From the NCBI GenBank assembly GCA_963674955.2, contig CAXXKR010000004.1, positions 1,798,001 to 1,862,000 of the forward strand: 64,000 bases of DNA, given 5' to 3'. Below are positions 7,605 to 16,053 of this stretch, in pieces (position 1 is the stretch's first letter; every line of letters begins with the position of its first letter). The DNA comes from G963674955 sp963674955. GTDB lineage: Bacteria > Desulfobacterota > Desulfovibrionia > Desulfovibrionales > Desulfovibrionaceae. A program made the translations under genes and the position numbers. Below the pieces are notes generated by a model, which was not told the DNA's origin, ran no database searches, and saw nothing but the letters and a program-made list of their open reading frames with translations.

Positions 7605-9564
7605 CCTCGGACTTCTCCTCGGCGGGAGCCTCTTCAGCCGGAGCCTCTTCAGCCGGAGCCTCTTCAACAGGGGCTTCCTCAGCGGGAGCCGCCTCTACGG
7701 GAGCTTCCTCAACCGGAGCCTCTTCAGCCGGAGCCGCCTCTACAGAGGCCTCTTCGACCGGAGCGGCTTCCTGGACAACAGCTTCCTCTACAGGAGCTTC
7801 CTCGACGGATTCCTCCTCCTGGTCGTTGGCCGCATCCTCAAGCTTCTGCCTGAGCAGATCGCCGAGGGTGTTGCTTGCGCCGGAACCGGAAGCGCCGAAT
7901 TGCTTGGCGCCCTTCTTCTTCTCGCTGCCGCCGACGGCCTCTTCCTGCATCTGCTTGATGGACAGGCCCAAACGGCGTTCATCAGCGCTGACGTGGATGA
8001 CCTTGGCTTCGATGGTCGCATTTTCCTGGAAGACTTCCGCAGGGTTCTTTATCTTCTTGCGGCTGATCTCGGAAACATGGATCAGGCCTTCGATGCCCTC
8101 TTCCACTTCCACGAACAGGCCGAAATCGGTGATGTTGGTGACAACGCCGGTCAGAACCGCACCCACGGGATACTTGGTGGGAACCTGGGACCAAGGGTCG
8201 TCGGTCAGCTGCTTGACGCCCAGGGTGAACTTCTCGTTCTCCTTGTCCACGGTCAGAACCTTGGCCTGGACCATGTCTCCGCTCTTGTAGACCTCGGAGG
8301 GATGGCGGACCTTCTTGGTCCAGGAGATGTCGGACACGTGAATCAGGCCGTCGATGCCCTCTTCGATGCCGATGAACACGCCGAATTCGGTGATGTTCTT
8401 GATGGCGCCCTCAAGGACGGTGCCCTCGGGGTACTTCTCGGCCACCACATCCCACGGATTGGGCTTGATCTGCTTCATGCCCAGGGAGATGCGCTTCTTG
8501 TCCTGGTCAACGCCCAGCACGATGACGTCCACCTCGTCGTCCACGTGGACGATCTGGGAGGGGTGCCTGAGCTTGCGGGTCCAGGACATCTCGGAGATGT
8601 GCACAAGGCCTTCCACGCCGGACTCCAGCTCCACGAAAGCGCCGTAGTCGGCCAGGTTGGTGACCTTGCCAGTATATTTCATCCCTTCGGGATACTTCTC
8701 GGCGATATTTTCCCACGGATCGGGCACAAGCTGCTTGAGTCCGAGGGAGACCTTCTGGGCCTCGCGGTCGAAGCTGAGAATCTTGAGATCGAGATCGTCG
8801 CCGAACTGGACCATTTCCTTGGGATGCTTGATGCGCTTCCAGGACATGTCCGTGATGTGCAGCAGGCCGTCGAGTCCGCCAAGATCAACGAACACGCCGT
8901 ATTCGGTGATGTTCTTGACCTTGCCCTTGACGGTCTGGCCTTCTTCCAGGGTCTCGAGCAGCTGGTCGCGCTGTTCGGAACGCTGCTCCTCAAGGAGCAC
9001 GCGCCTGGAGATGATCACATTGCTGCGACGGCGGTTTATCTTCAAAATCTTGAATTCAAATTCCTGGTTGACCAGGGCGTCCATGTCCGGCACGGGCCTC
9101 AAATCCACGTGGGAACCGGGCAGGAAGGCGTCGATCCCGCCGAGGTCGGCCGTGTAGCCGCCCTTGATGCGGCGGAGGATGCGGCCCTTGACCACTCCGT
9201 CCTTTTCCATGAACTCTTCCAGCTTGTCGAAAAGCTGCATCCTCTTGGCCTTGTCCCTGGACAGGCGGATGGTTCCTTCCGACTCGTTCTTGCTGGAAAC
9301 GAAGACATCAACCTTGTCTCCAACGGCCACGACCATGTTTCCTTCGGAATCCATGAATTCGGATGCCGGAATCTGGCCTTCGGACTTGAAGTTCACGTCC
9401 ACCAGGACGAAATTCTTGTCCACCTTGACGACTTCACCTGAGATGATGCTTCCTTCGTCAAGAACACCGAATTCCGGATTCAGGTATTCTTCAAGAGCAT
9501 CCTCAAAGGACATTTCCATGTCCATGACTTCGCCATTCTCAATGTTTTCTACTGTTTTTTCCAT
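7576..9564 (-). CDS. rpsA: 30S ribosomal protein S1
   Basis: 662 residues. Six consecutive S1 RNA-binding domains are visible; the last four share motifs such as GLLHITDMSW, GLVHISEMSW, GLIHVSDISW and GLIHVSEIS. S1 brings mRNA to the 30S subunit. After about residue 520 a linker leads to a tail of about 100 residues dominated by Glu, Ala, Pro and Val, with EEAPVEEAP-type repeats, an unusual acidic addition. ATG at 9564 has GGAGG upstream. A long folded region precedes the gene and could hold autoregulatory signals. It overlaps sppA at the 3' end. Confidence 0.96.
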   Translation of the reverse strand: MEKTVENIENGEVMDMEMSFEDALEEYLNPEFGVLDEGSIISGEVVKVDKNFVLVDVNFKSEGQIPASEFMDSEGNMVVAVGDKVDVFVSSKNESEGTIRLSRDKAKRMQLFDKLEEFMEKDGVVKGRILRRIKGGYTADLGGIDAFLPGSHVDLRPVPDMDALVNQEFEFKILKINRRRSNVIISRRVLLEEQRSEQRDQLLETLEEGQTVKGKVKNITEYGVFVDLGGLDGLLHITDMSWKRIKHPKEMVQFGDDLDLKILSFDREAQKVSLGLKQLVPDPWENIAEKYPEGMKYTGKVTNLADYGAFVELESGVEGLVHISEMSWTRKLRHPSQIVHVDDEVDVIVLGVDQDKKRISLGMKQIKPNPWDVVAEKYPEGTVLEGAIKNITEFGVFIGIEEGIDGLIHVSDISWTKKVRHPSEVYKSGDMVQAKVLTVDKENEKFTLGVKQLTDDPWSQVPTKYPVGAVLTGVVTNITDFGLFVEVEEGIEGLIHVSEISRKKIKNPAEVFQENATIEAKVIHVSADERRLGLSIKQMQEEAVGGSEKKKGAKQFGASGSGASNTLGDLLRQKLEDAANDQEEESVEEAPVEEAVVQEAAPVEEASVEAAPAEEAPVEEAPVEAAPAEEAPVEEAPAEEAPAEEAPAEEKSEDESGEEEAS
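7621..7809 (-). repeat. Degenerate in-frame repeats encoding the Glu/Ala/Pro tail of S1
   Basis: About 63 codons at the 3' end of rpsA consist of short, near-identical units reading A-P-A-E-E or A-P-V-E-E on the minus strand. The DNA repeats CCGGAGCC/TCTTC-like blocks, so slippage can change the tail length between strains. It is coding and not CRISPR-like, as units are short and there are no spacers. Confidence 0.85.
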
Positions 9565-9619
9565 TAGTTACCTCCAACAACAGGTCCTCGGACAAGTATT
9601 AGCGTATATGTAAATTGAG

Positions 9620-9809
9620 GGGTGGCCCAATCCAGCCTCGGCGATCGTTCCGAGGCGCTCGAAGCCCTGGCTGTCCGGTGGGCCTAAACACGGCCCCGCC
9701 ACCCATCATTACGCCCACAATATGCAAGCCGTCCGCCAAGGTCCGCCCCCATGGGGAACCCCATGGGGCAAACTCCCGATAATCCTTGCCAGACAAGGCT
9801 TGACGGCTT
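9620..9809 (-). ncRNA. Large folded element upstream of rpsA (leader or separate small RNA)
   Basis: The gene-free stretch 9565-10119 holds two strong folded domains. At 9726-9809, AAGCCGTC and GACGGCTT (plus-strand sense) close a domain containing hairpin CCTTG/CAAGG (9784-9798) and a hairpin of two CCCCATGGGG palindromes (9747-9768). At 9620-9704, GGGTGGC pairs with GCCACCC around hairpin GCCTCGG/CCGAGGC (9635-9656) and competing pairs (GGCCCA/TGGGCC, CAGCC/GGCTG). On the minus strand this precedes rpsA by about 55 nt, so a 5' leader is the simplest reading. It does not match SRP RNA, RNase P RNA or tmRNA as I remember their cores. Strand is inferred. Confidence 0.45.
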
Positions 9810-10046
9810 TTGCGTGCGAAGAATTTTACCTACTATATAAAAAAGCAAGGCCTGTAAACCGTTTTCTTTACATATAGTTCGCCGTAATCACTAGATTATG
9901 GTCCTATCAAAAAAAGAATTCGGACCTTGGAATGACTTTGAAAATCTGGAATTTTAAAAGAATAACTAGCCGTGCTCTTTGTTCTTTTCACAACTCCCGG
10001 GGCGCGGTCAAATACGCTTGTCGGCCTTTCCGAGCCATGCGGGATT

Positions 10047-10082
10047 GAAAAAGGGCCGAACGCGCAAGGCGTCCGGCCCTTG
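10047..10082 (-). terminator. Rho-independent terminator after phoU
   Basis: A near-perfect stem, AAGGGCCGAACGC with GCGTCCGGCCCTT around GCAAG (one mismatch), is followed on the minus strand by TTTTTC. It lies about 40 nt beyond the phoU stop and separates pstB-phoU from the rpsA upstream region. Confidence 0.85.
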
Positions 10083-10119
10083 AAACTCAAATGCCGTCAG
10101 CTTTCTAGGCCAAGCGAAA

Positions 10120-10785
10120 TCACTCCCTGCACCTGTGCTTCACGTTCTCGCCCTCGATTATGAAGATGACGCTCTCGGCCACGTTGGTGGACAGGTCGGC
10201 CACACGCTCCAGATGCCTCGCGGCCATGATGGCGTGCACGCCGCGCTCCACGATGCGGGACTCGGTGACCATGTCGTTGATCAGGGTCTTGAGTATCTTC
10301 ATGTTCAGGGCGTCGGCCTTGCTGTCCATGACGCAGACGCTTTCAGCCAGCCGGGTGTCGCCCTCGGTAAAGGCCCTGATGGAATCGGCCAGCATCCTCT
10401 TGCTCACGTCGGCCAGCATCTCCAGATTCTGGTTGAAGGGCAAGGGCGGCCTGGTGGAGAGAAACAGGGCGCGGTGGGAAAGGTTCACGGCCTCGTCGCC
10501 CAGCCTTTCCAGGTTTCCGGTAACGCGCAAGGCCCCGATGATGGTCCGCAGATCGATGGCCATGGGCTGGCCAAGGGCAAGCAATTCCAAGGTGAACTTG
10601 TCCACCTGGACTTCAAGCTCGTTGATGTCCTCGTCATTGACGATGACATCCTCGGCCAGGTCGCCGTCGTTTTCAAGTATGGCCCGAATGGACTTGTGCA
10701 CAGCCTGTTCGGACATGGCGGCCATCCGAAGAACCATCATCTTCAGTTCCTCGAGCTTTTTCGTGAAATGACCTCTTTGTTCCAT
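10120..10785 (-). CDS. phoU: Phosphate signalling regulator PhoU
   Basis: 221 residues, all-helical, with two PhoU repeats; metal-binding acidic motifs are visible in each (LRVTGNLERLGDEAVN near residue 87-102 and ARHLERVADLSTNVAE near 188-203). PhoU links the Pst transporter to the PhoR/PhoB system and damps Pho regulon expression. ATG at 10785 has GGGAG upstream and lies 9 nt after pstB, so they form one operon. The usual pstSCA and phoRB genes are not in this window. Confidence 0.95.
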   Translation of the reverse strand: MEQRGHFTKKLEELKMMVLRMAAMSEQAVHKSIRAILENDGDLAEDVIVNDEDINELEVQVDKFTLELLALGQPMAIDLRTIIGALRVTGNLERLGDEAVNLSHRALFLSTRPPLPFNQNLEMLADVSKRMLADSIRAFTEGDTRLAESVCVMDSKADALNMKILKTLINDMVTESRIVERGVHAIMAARHLERVADLSTNVAESVIFIIEGENVKHRCRE

Positions 10786-10794
10786 AAATTCTCC

Positions 10795-11556
10795 CTAACC
10801 GAACCTGCCGGTAATATAGTCCTCTGTCTGCTTGTTGCTGGGCTTTGTAAACATCTGCTTGGTGTTGTCGGTCTCGATGAGCCTGCCCATGTAGAAGAAG
10901 GCCGTCATGTCCGAAACACGCGCCGCCTGCTGCATGCTGTGGGTCACGATTATGATGGTGAACCTTTTCTTGAGCTCGTGGATAAGGTCCTCGATTTTCT
11001 GGGTGGCGATGGGGTCCAGGGCCGAGGCCGGTTCATCCATGAGCAGGACTTCCGGTTCCACGGCCAGGGCCCTGGCGATGCACAGCCGCTGCTGCTGTCC
11101 GCCGGAAAGGCCAAGCGCCGATGAGTGCAGCCGGTCCTTGACCTCATCCCAAAGGGCGGCGGACTTGATGCTCTCCTCCACCCGGGCCTCGAGAATCTGC
11201 TTGTCCCTGACCCCGTTGACCCGCAAGCCGTAGGCCACGTTCTCGAAAATCGTCTTGGGAAAGGGGTTGGGCTTCTGGAAAACCATGCCGATGCGCCTGC
11301 GCAGGGCCACCACGTCAAGGCCCGGGGCGTAGATGTCGCCGCCGTCCAGGATCATCCGGCCTTCAACTTTTGTTCCGGGAATGAGATCGTTCATGCGGTT
11401 GATGCAGCGCAGATAGGTGCTCTTTCCGCAGCCGGAAGGTCCGATGAGGGCGGTAACCTGATTTTCCTCGAAATCGAGGCTGATGTCTTCCAGGGCCTTG
11501 AAATCCCCGTAATAGAAATCAAGGTTGCTGGAAGACACCTTAATCTTGTGGGCCAT
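10795..11556 (-). CDS. pstB: Phosphate ABC transporter ATP-binding protein PstB
   Basis: 253 residues of a complete ABC ATPase: Walker A GPSGCGKST, Q-loop region MVFQKPNPFPKTI typical of PstB, signature LSGGQQQR, Walker B VLLMDEPASALD and the switch His in VTHSM. It energises high-affinity phosphate import with PstSCA, which must be encoded elsewhere. ATG at 11556 has GGAG 7 nt upstream; the longer frame to 11619 is rejected because it would cross the predicted promoter. First gene of pstB-phoU. Confidence 0.95.
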   Translation of the reverse strand: MAHKIKVSSSNLDFYYGDFKALEDISLDFEENQVTALIGPSGCGKSTYLRCINRMNDLIPGTKVEGRMILDGGDIYAPGLDVVALRRRIGMVFQKPNPFPKTIFENVAYGLRVNGVRDKQILEARVEESIKSAALWDEVKDRLHSSALGLSGGQQQRLCIARALAVEPEVLLMDEPASALDPIATQKIEDLIHELKKRFTIIIVTHSMQQAARVSDMTAFFYMGRLIETDNTKQMFTKPSNKQTEDYITGRFG

Positions 11557-11628
11557 AGATTCACTCCGGTCCGTTCTTTGATTTATTCGGCAGGACCGAG
11601 TGGTCGCACCGCATTGCAAGAAGAACTA

Positions 11629-11670
11629 ACTATACCGGAATGGTTACATCCCAATGACCGAATTGTTACA
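11629..11670 (-). promoter_or_regulatory. Pho-box-like operator and promoter for pstB-phoU
   Basis: On the minus strand three 7-mers, TGTAACA, GGTCATT and TGTAACC, are separated by exactly 4 nt each (11-bp period), the geometry of PhoB direct-repeat boxes (known from CTGTCAT repeats in E. coli). A TATAGT -10 candidate starts 7 nt downstream of the last repeat, where PhoB-activated promoters have it. Regulation by PhoB is inferred. Confidence 0.6.
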
Positions 11671-11708
11671 TTCGTGCGACAGACCGGGGGAAGGGACTGG
11701 AAACCAGC

Positions 11709-12514
11709 CTACAACTGATTCGAAGGAATGGTGATGGTCAGCCCTTTGGGAACCGACTCAAGCTTGGGGGTTATCTCGCCCTTGCCAGCGGGGTCCATGA
11801 AGTCGATGACCAGGCGCAGGCGGTCCTTGTGCTCGCCGCAACGCACGTGCTTTATGGCGCCCTTTTCAAAGCGGTAGATGGACGGGCCGTGCTTTTTTCC
11901 AATTGCCCATCAAATCGACCACCAGCCGCCTGGGGCCGGGCAGGTTCATGTACTTGGTCTTTTCCACGGGCTTGTCCGTATAAACCCAAAAACACGTATC
12001 CGTCCTTGGTCTGCTCCATTTCCACGTCCTTGACCGCTCCGTATCCGGCGGGGGTGACTTCCTCTTTCTTGTCCGCCACGGCGGGCTTCGGGGCTTGCGG
12101 CTTTTGGGTTTCAGCCTTTTCAACGAGATTGGGCTGGACGGTCTTGGCAGGGGTTGGTTTCTTTTGGGCCGGCTCCGTAGCGGAGGTCTTTTTCTCCTGC
12201 GCAGGGGCCTTCTTGTCGGCTACGGCTTTCTTGTCGGCAGGCTTGTCAACGGTTTTTCCGTCTGTGGACGCTTCGGTTCCTGTCTTGTCGTTCTGGGTCT
12301 TGTCGCCCTCAGCCTTATCGCTTTGGGCCTTGCCCGAATCCGTGTTCAGTTCGAAATCCAGGGGCAGGACGTTCTTGTCCACGGGCATGCGCACTTCACC
12401 GGAGGGACCGGAGTCCGCTCCCTCTTCCGCAGGTTGAGCCGAACAAATTCCGGAAAAGACCAGTGTCAGCCCCACAGTCAATGCAAGCACAGCAAACCGC
12501 ATGTCGATTCTCAT
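11709..12514 (-). pseudogene. Exported AMIN-domain protein, broken by two +1 frameshifts
   Basis: Starts at ATG 12514 with a signal peptide (FAVLALTVGLTLVFSG then AQPAEE), followed by a long Lys/Asp/Ala/Thr-rich linker with DKK repeats and an AMIN-like beta domain. The domain is continuous only if one base is removed from the 5-base run at 11988-11992 and one from the 6-base run at 11893-11898. The frame then reads VYTDKPVEK, RLVVDLMGNWKK, HGPSIYRFEKGAIKH, LRLVIDFMD and ends at 11709. AMIN domains target periplasmic proteins to peptidoglycan or secretin complexes. Sequencing over-calls or real decay are both possible. Confidence 0.7.
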
Positions 12515-12623
12515 GGCAAATCCGTCCTGAACAGGTTCAATAGATGTGGACATAATTTGGTTGCCTTATAAGTCAAATGAAAGGCAAAGGCAAAAAAACA
12601 TTGCCGCCAATGGCGACCCCTGT

Positions 12624-13580
12624 CTAACTCAGGCCCGCGTAAAACTCAGACAACTTTCTGGCCAACCTCCCGTCGGACCAGCATCTTTCCATGAACTCCC
12701 TGCCCTTTCGCCCCAGGCTGGCGCACCAGACCGGATCAGCGGCAAGCTCCCTGATCCGCTCCCGCAACTCCTCGCGGTTCCGGGCCATGACCCAGGGCAG
12801 ATCGTCGGTCCCGGCAAATTCGGAAATGCGTTCGATGTTCCAATCATCAAGTCCGGCTATCACGGCCAGCCCCTGGCTCAGCCCCTCCAGGCTGGTCACG
12901 CCGTAATAGCCCTGCATATGGTCGAACATAGCGTGGCAGCGCCTTTTGCGCTTCAGGCATTCCCGATTGGGCGCGCACTCGATCATGTCCAGCTCGATCT
13001 CCAGGCCGCGCTCCCTTTCTTCGGCAACAACCGCCAAGAGGTCGTCGGTGTTCTTGAGGTCCTTTCGCGTTGGCGAATGGGCCAGCCTGAAAGGTTCTTC
13101 CGGCTTGTCGTCGTTGGGGGTGAACAGGAACTCGTCAATGGGCACGAGGTTGGGCTGCCAGCTGGCCTCGGGCAAAAGCTTCAACAGGTCCGGGGTGCTG
13201 ACCAGCAAATTCCTGCGCCCCAGACGGGCGTACTTTTTTCTGAAAGCGTCGGGGTCGGAGCGGAAATCATGGTGGCCGTGATGATGGTGGACGATCTTTT
13301 TGCCCTTCATGAAGTCGCGCACCGGATATGGGCCGAGTTGCAGATTTTCATCGGCGGTCATGTGAAAATGAAAGACATCGCTTTGCTCAAGAAGTCGGCC
13401 CAACTCGCCCAGTCCTTCTGGGGACAGGTCGGGCAAGTGCAAATCCTTTTCCCACTCGTGGCCGTAGCGCGTCTCCAGGGTCGCGATCCTGGCCCGGTGC
13501 GCGGTGTGGCGGTTCAGGGCCTTGCACATCTGAACCCCGGTCCCGGCCGGGTCGTTTATGGCCATCATCAGTATGTTCAT
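12624..13580 (-). CDS. Glycosyltransferase, GT-B fold (GT4-like)
   Basis: 318 residues. The N-terminal half opens with a nucleotide-fold strand and Gly-rich loop (MNILMMAINDPAGTGVQMC); the C-terminal half has the sugar-nucleotide region (HSPTRKDLKNTDDLL, then YYGVTSLEGLSQGLAVIAG, matching the E-x7-E area of GT4 enzymes). It probably adds a sugar to a surface polymer or protein; acceptor unknown. It is 33 nt after the Hpt gene and on the same strand. Confidence 0.8.
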   Translation of the reverse strand: MNILMMAINDPAGTGVQMCKALNRHTAHRARIATLETRYGHEWEKDLHLPDLSPEGLGELGRLLEQSDVFHFHMTADENLQLGPYPVRDFMKGKKIVHHHHGHHDFRSDPDAFRKKYARLGRRNLLVSTPDLLKLLPEASWQPNLVPIDEFLFTPNDDKPEEPFRLAHSPTRKDLKNTDDLLAVVAEERERGLEIELDMIECAPNRECLKRKRRCHAMFDHMQGYYGVTSLEGLSQGLAVIAGLDDWNIERISEFAGTDDLPWVMARNREELRERIRELAADPVWCASLGRKGREFMERCWSDGRLARKLSEFYAGLS

Positions 13581-13613
13581 GCAGCAGCCTGCGCCCTCCG
13601 GCCAAACTCCGTT

Positions 13614-13919
13614 CTAATCCGAATATGAAATGTCCAGCCTGGAAAGATAGTCGTCCAATTCGGCGATCAAGCTCGCGGCCCCATCGGAGTCGCCGCCAAG
13701 GGCGGCCTGTTCGATGGCGGCGCCCAGGCGGGAAATCTCCACAAAGCCGTAAGCCTCGCCCGAGCCCTTCATGCTGTGGCCGACATACCTCATCCCTTCC
13801 AAGTCGCCCTTTTCCAGAAAGAGCCGCATCTTTTCCACGTCCGCCGCCCTGATCTCGAGAAAACGCGGCATTATCTCCCTGAGCTGCGGGTCGACAACGA
13901 CCTTGATCCTTGCGGTCAT
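13614..13919 (-). CDS. Stand-alone Hpt histidine phosphotransfer protein
   Basis: 101 residues forming a four-helix Hpt domain. The phospho-accepting His lies in GHSMKGSGEAYGF (about residue 47). Such proteins shuttle phosphate between receiver domains in multistep phosphorelays. ATG at 13919 overlaps the stop of the acetolactate decarboxylase gene (TGATG). No kinase or receiver is adjacent, so its partners are elsewhere. Confidence 0.9.
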   Translation of the reverse strand: MTARIKVVVDPQLREIMPRFLEIRAADVEKMRLFLEKGDLEGMRYVGHSMKGSGEAYGFVEISRLGAAIEQAALGGDSDGAASLIAELDDYLSRLDISYSD

Positions 13920-14737
13920 CAATCGTCCTTTTTGGCGGCTGCCGGGTCCTTTTCCACCTTGTGCAGCTCCTTGCTGCGGTCGCCGGAAAAGTCCAGGCCG
14001 TAGTAGCTCTCGGTTTCCGGCAAAACCATGACGAAACCGTTCTTGGAGTCGATCTCGGCCGTGAGTCCGTCAAAGGAGCACTCCAGAACGTGCCCGCCGG
14101 ACTTGCGGTCATCGGAAATAAAATGCCAGTGCCAGCCCGGAACGTTCACGCCCTTGACGAACACCGGGCAGCGCATGCCGACGAGGGTCCCCTCAATGTC
14201 CTGGAATTGAAAAACGGCCTGTTTCTTCACCACCTGGGCCAGGGGCGGATAGGGCTTCTGCTGCCTGGGAACGCTTCTGGTCTTGACGCTCTTGAACCGA
14301 CCGTGGACACGCACGGCATAAAACAGGTTCTCGGTCTCCAGGGAGGCGTCCACCTTGTCCTTCAAGGCCTTGAAGTCGGCAACGGAACCGAGCTTGAGGC
14401 TATTTTCCGGCTGAAATTTCACGACAGCGGCAAAGGGGGTCAGTTCATCATCGGCCATGGCCAGAACCTTGCCGTCGTAGCCCACCTTATAAACCGTGCC
14501 GTCCAGGACCACCATCTCGCCGTCCAGTCCGTTGAAGGTGCCCAGGCCGAAATCGCCGTGGATCTTCAGTTCGCCGATGGACACATCGCCGTCGTAGTCC
14601 CCCGCCAGCAGGGCGTCGATGACCGAGACCTGATAAAGGGCTTCGGAGCAAAGGGCCGGTCCCGGAACAAAAGCCGCAGCGGCGAAGAAAAGGACCAAAA
14701 AAACAGCCAACCTGACTGACGCGAATACTCTGAACAT
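13919..14737 (-). CDS. Alpha-acetolactate decarboxylase, predicted exported
   Basis: 272 residues. After a hydrophobic signal peptide (VRLAVFLVLFFAAAAFVPGPALC) comes the complete family fold: YQVSVIDALLAGDYDG, HGDFGLGTFNGLDGEM, KTRSVPRQQKPYPPL, and the zinc motif region NVPGWHWHFISDDRKSGGH. The enzyme converts acetolactate to acetoin. ATG at 14737 has GGGAGG 4 nt upstream. An exported form is known in some bacilli, but the enzyme is usually cytoplasmic; LC at the cleavage region could also suit a lipoprotein-like site. It is translationally coupled to the Hpt gene, a puzzling pairing. Confidence 0.88.
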   Translation of the reverse strand: MFRVFASVRLAVFLVLFFAAAAFVPGPALCSEALYQVSVIDALLAGDYDGDVSIGELKIHGDFGLGTFNGLDGEMVVLDGTVYKVGYDGKVLAMADDELTPFAAVVKFQPENSLKLGSVADFKALKDKVDASLETENLFYAVRVHGRFKSVKTRSVPRQQKPYPPLAQVVKKQAVFQFQDIEGTLVGMRCPVFVKGVNVPGWHWHFISDDRKSGGHVLECSFDGLTAEIDSKNGFVMVLPETESYYGLDFSGDRSKELHKVEKDPAAAKKDD

Positions 14738-14811
14738 CTTACCTCCCATGCCGTGCAAGTGATCTGAAAATTAAGCCTATCTTAGCCGCAAAAGCGATTG
14801 ATCTCCAAATC

Positions 14812-15972
14812 TTATTTTTCCCCTTTCCCGACCAGGGCCAGATGGCGGTCCACATGTTGGGCCAAAACGAGGGAAATCAGGCCAAAGGCCGCGCCGCCCA
14901 CAAAGACGACCCTGTAGTCGGTCATCCAGGCCAGTCCGCCCAGCACGGGCACGAACACGGCCACGATATGGGTGATGGTGAAGCCCGCGGCCATGCCCGA
15001 GGATATGTCCGCTGGATCGGCGATCTTCTGGAAAAAAGTCTTGATGGCGATGGAAAAATTGAAGAGCACGTTGTCGAACACGTACAGGCAGGCGGCCACA
15101 ATGGGGCTGCTTGTGACGGCATAGGCCAGGAAGACGACGATCAGGCTGGCGTACTCCAAGCTCAGGACCTTGCGCTCGCCAAAGCGGTTCACGGCCCTGC
15201 CGATGAGCGGGTTGACGAAATAATTGATCACGTTGTTGACCACGAAAAGTATGGTGATCTCCCTGATGCCGAAACCGAATTTGTCCACCAGCAAAAAAAC
15301 GGCAAAGGCCACGAATATCTGCCGCCTGGCCCCGGCGATAAAGGTCAGGGCGTAGAAAAGCCAGTAGCGCTTCTTGAGGTTCATCTTGCGATGCTGCAAG
15401 GGCATGTCCTTTTTGGTGGGATCGCCCTTCAAGGCCCACAAGCCCGCCGCCACGGCCACCGCGCCCACCAGGGCGAACATGGCCTCGTATCCGGCCCAGC
15501 GCGCCAGCACGTAGATGAGCGCCCCCACCGAGATGTTGGACACGGCCATCAGGCTGCGCATGCGCCCCAGGACCAGGGGGGCCTCGGCGTGGCCGAAATA
15601 CTGCAAGGTCAGGGACTGGTTCATGGTCTCGTAATAATGAAAGCCGAAGGACATGAGCAGGGTCGTGAAGACTATGCCCCCGAAGGAAGGCAAAAGGCCC
15701 GTGAGGCTGACCCCCAGGCCGAGAATGATCACGGACAGGGCGGCCAGCTTGTGCTCGCGCATGATGAACAGAAAATAGATGGCCAGAAGCGACAGAAATC
15801 CTGGAATCTCGCGCACAGACTGGATGACGCCCATCTCGGCCCCGTCCACGCCGCCAATCTCCACTGCGAAATTGTTGAGCAGGGTCCGCCAGCCCTGAAA
15901 TGCAGCGGAAGAGGCCAGCACCAGCACGGCCAGGAAGATATACATGGCCCGCTTGTTCTTATCGATATTCAT
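14812..15972 (-). CDS. MFS transporter
   Basis: About 386 residues with roughly 12 hydrophobic helices in two halves, typical of the major facilitator superfamily. A short charged loop (GDPTKKDMPLQHRKMNLKKR) joins the halves. ATG at 15972 is chosen; ATG at 16032 would leave only about 20 nt to the divergent gene. No motif gives the substrate. No strong ribosome-binding site is seen. Confidence 0.85.
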   Translation of the reverse strand: MNIDKNKRAMYIFLAVLVLASSAAFQGWRTLLNNFAVEIGGVDGAEMGVIQSVREIPGFLSLLAIYFLFIMREHKLAALSVIILGLGVSLTGLLPSFGGIVFTTLLMSFGFHYYETMNQSLTLQYFGHAEAPLVLGRMRSLMAVSNISVGALIYVLARWAGYEAMFALVGAVAVAAGLWALKGDPTKKDMPLQHRKMNLKKRYWLFYALTFIAGARRQIFVAFAVFLLVDKFGFGIREITILFVVNNVINYFVNPLIGRAVNRFGERKVLSLEYASLIVVFLAYAVTSSPIVAACLYVFDNVLFNFSIAIKTFFQKIADPADISSGMAAGFTITHIVAVFVPVLGGLAWMTDYRVVFVGGAAFGLISLVLAQHVDRHLALVGKGEK

Positions 15973-16053
15973 CAACTGTCCCGGAGTCGCTAAAGGTGAA
16001 GCCGGACAATAGGCCTTTATATCCCGGTTCATCAAGTGTAGAATACCCGGAAC

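Noticed and set aside
7621..7809. Repeats as a CRISPR array
   Set aside because: Units are short, in frame, without spacers, and encode the S1 tail.
7432..9441. Very long plus-strand open frame (669 codons) opposite rpsA
   Set aside because: It is the mirror of rpsA codon bias; the minus frame encodes an unmistakable S1 protein and the plus frame has no family features.
9617..9710. SRP (4.5S) RNA or RNase P RNA
   Set aside because: Conserved cores of either RNA, as I know them, are not present.
14842..15993. Plus-strand open frame of 383 codons opposite the MFS gene
   Set aside because: Gln/Gly/His-rich mirror of a transporter; no ribosome-binding site or motif.
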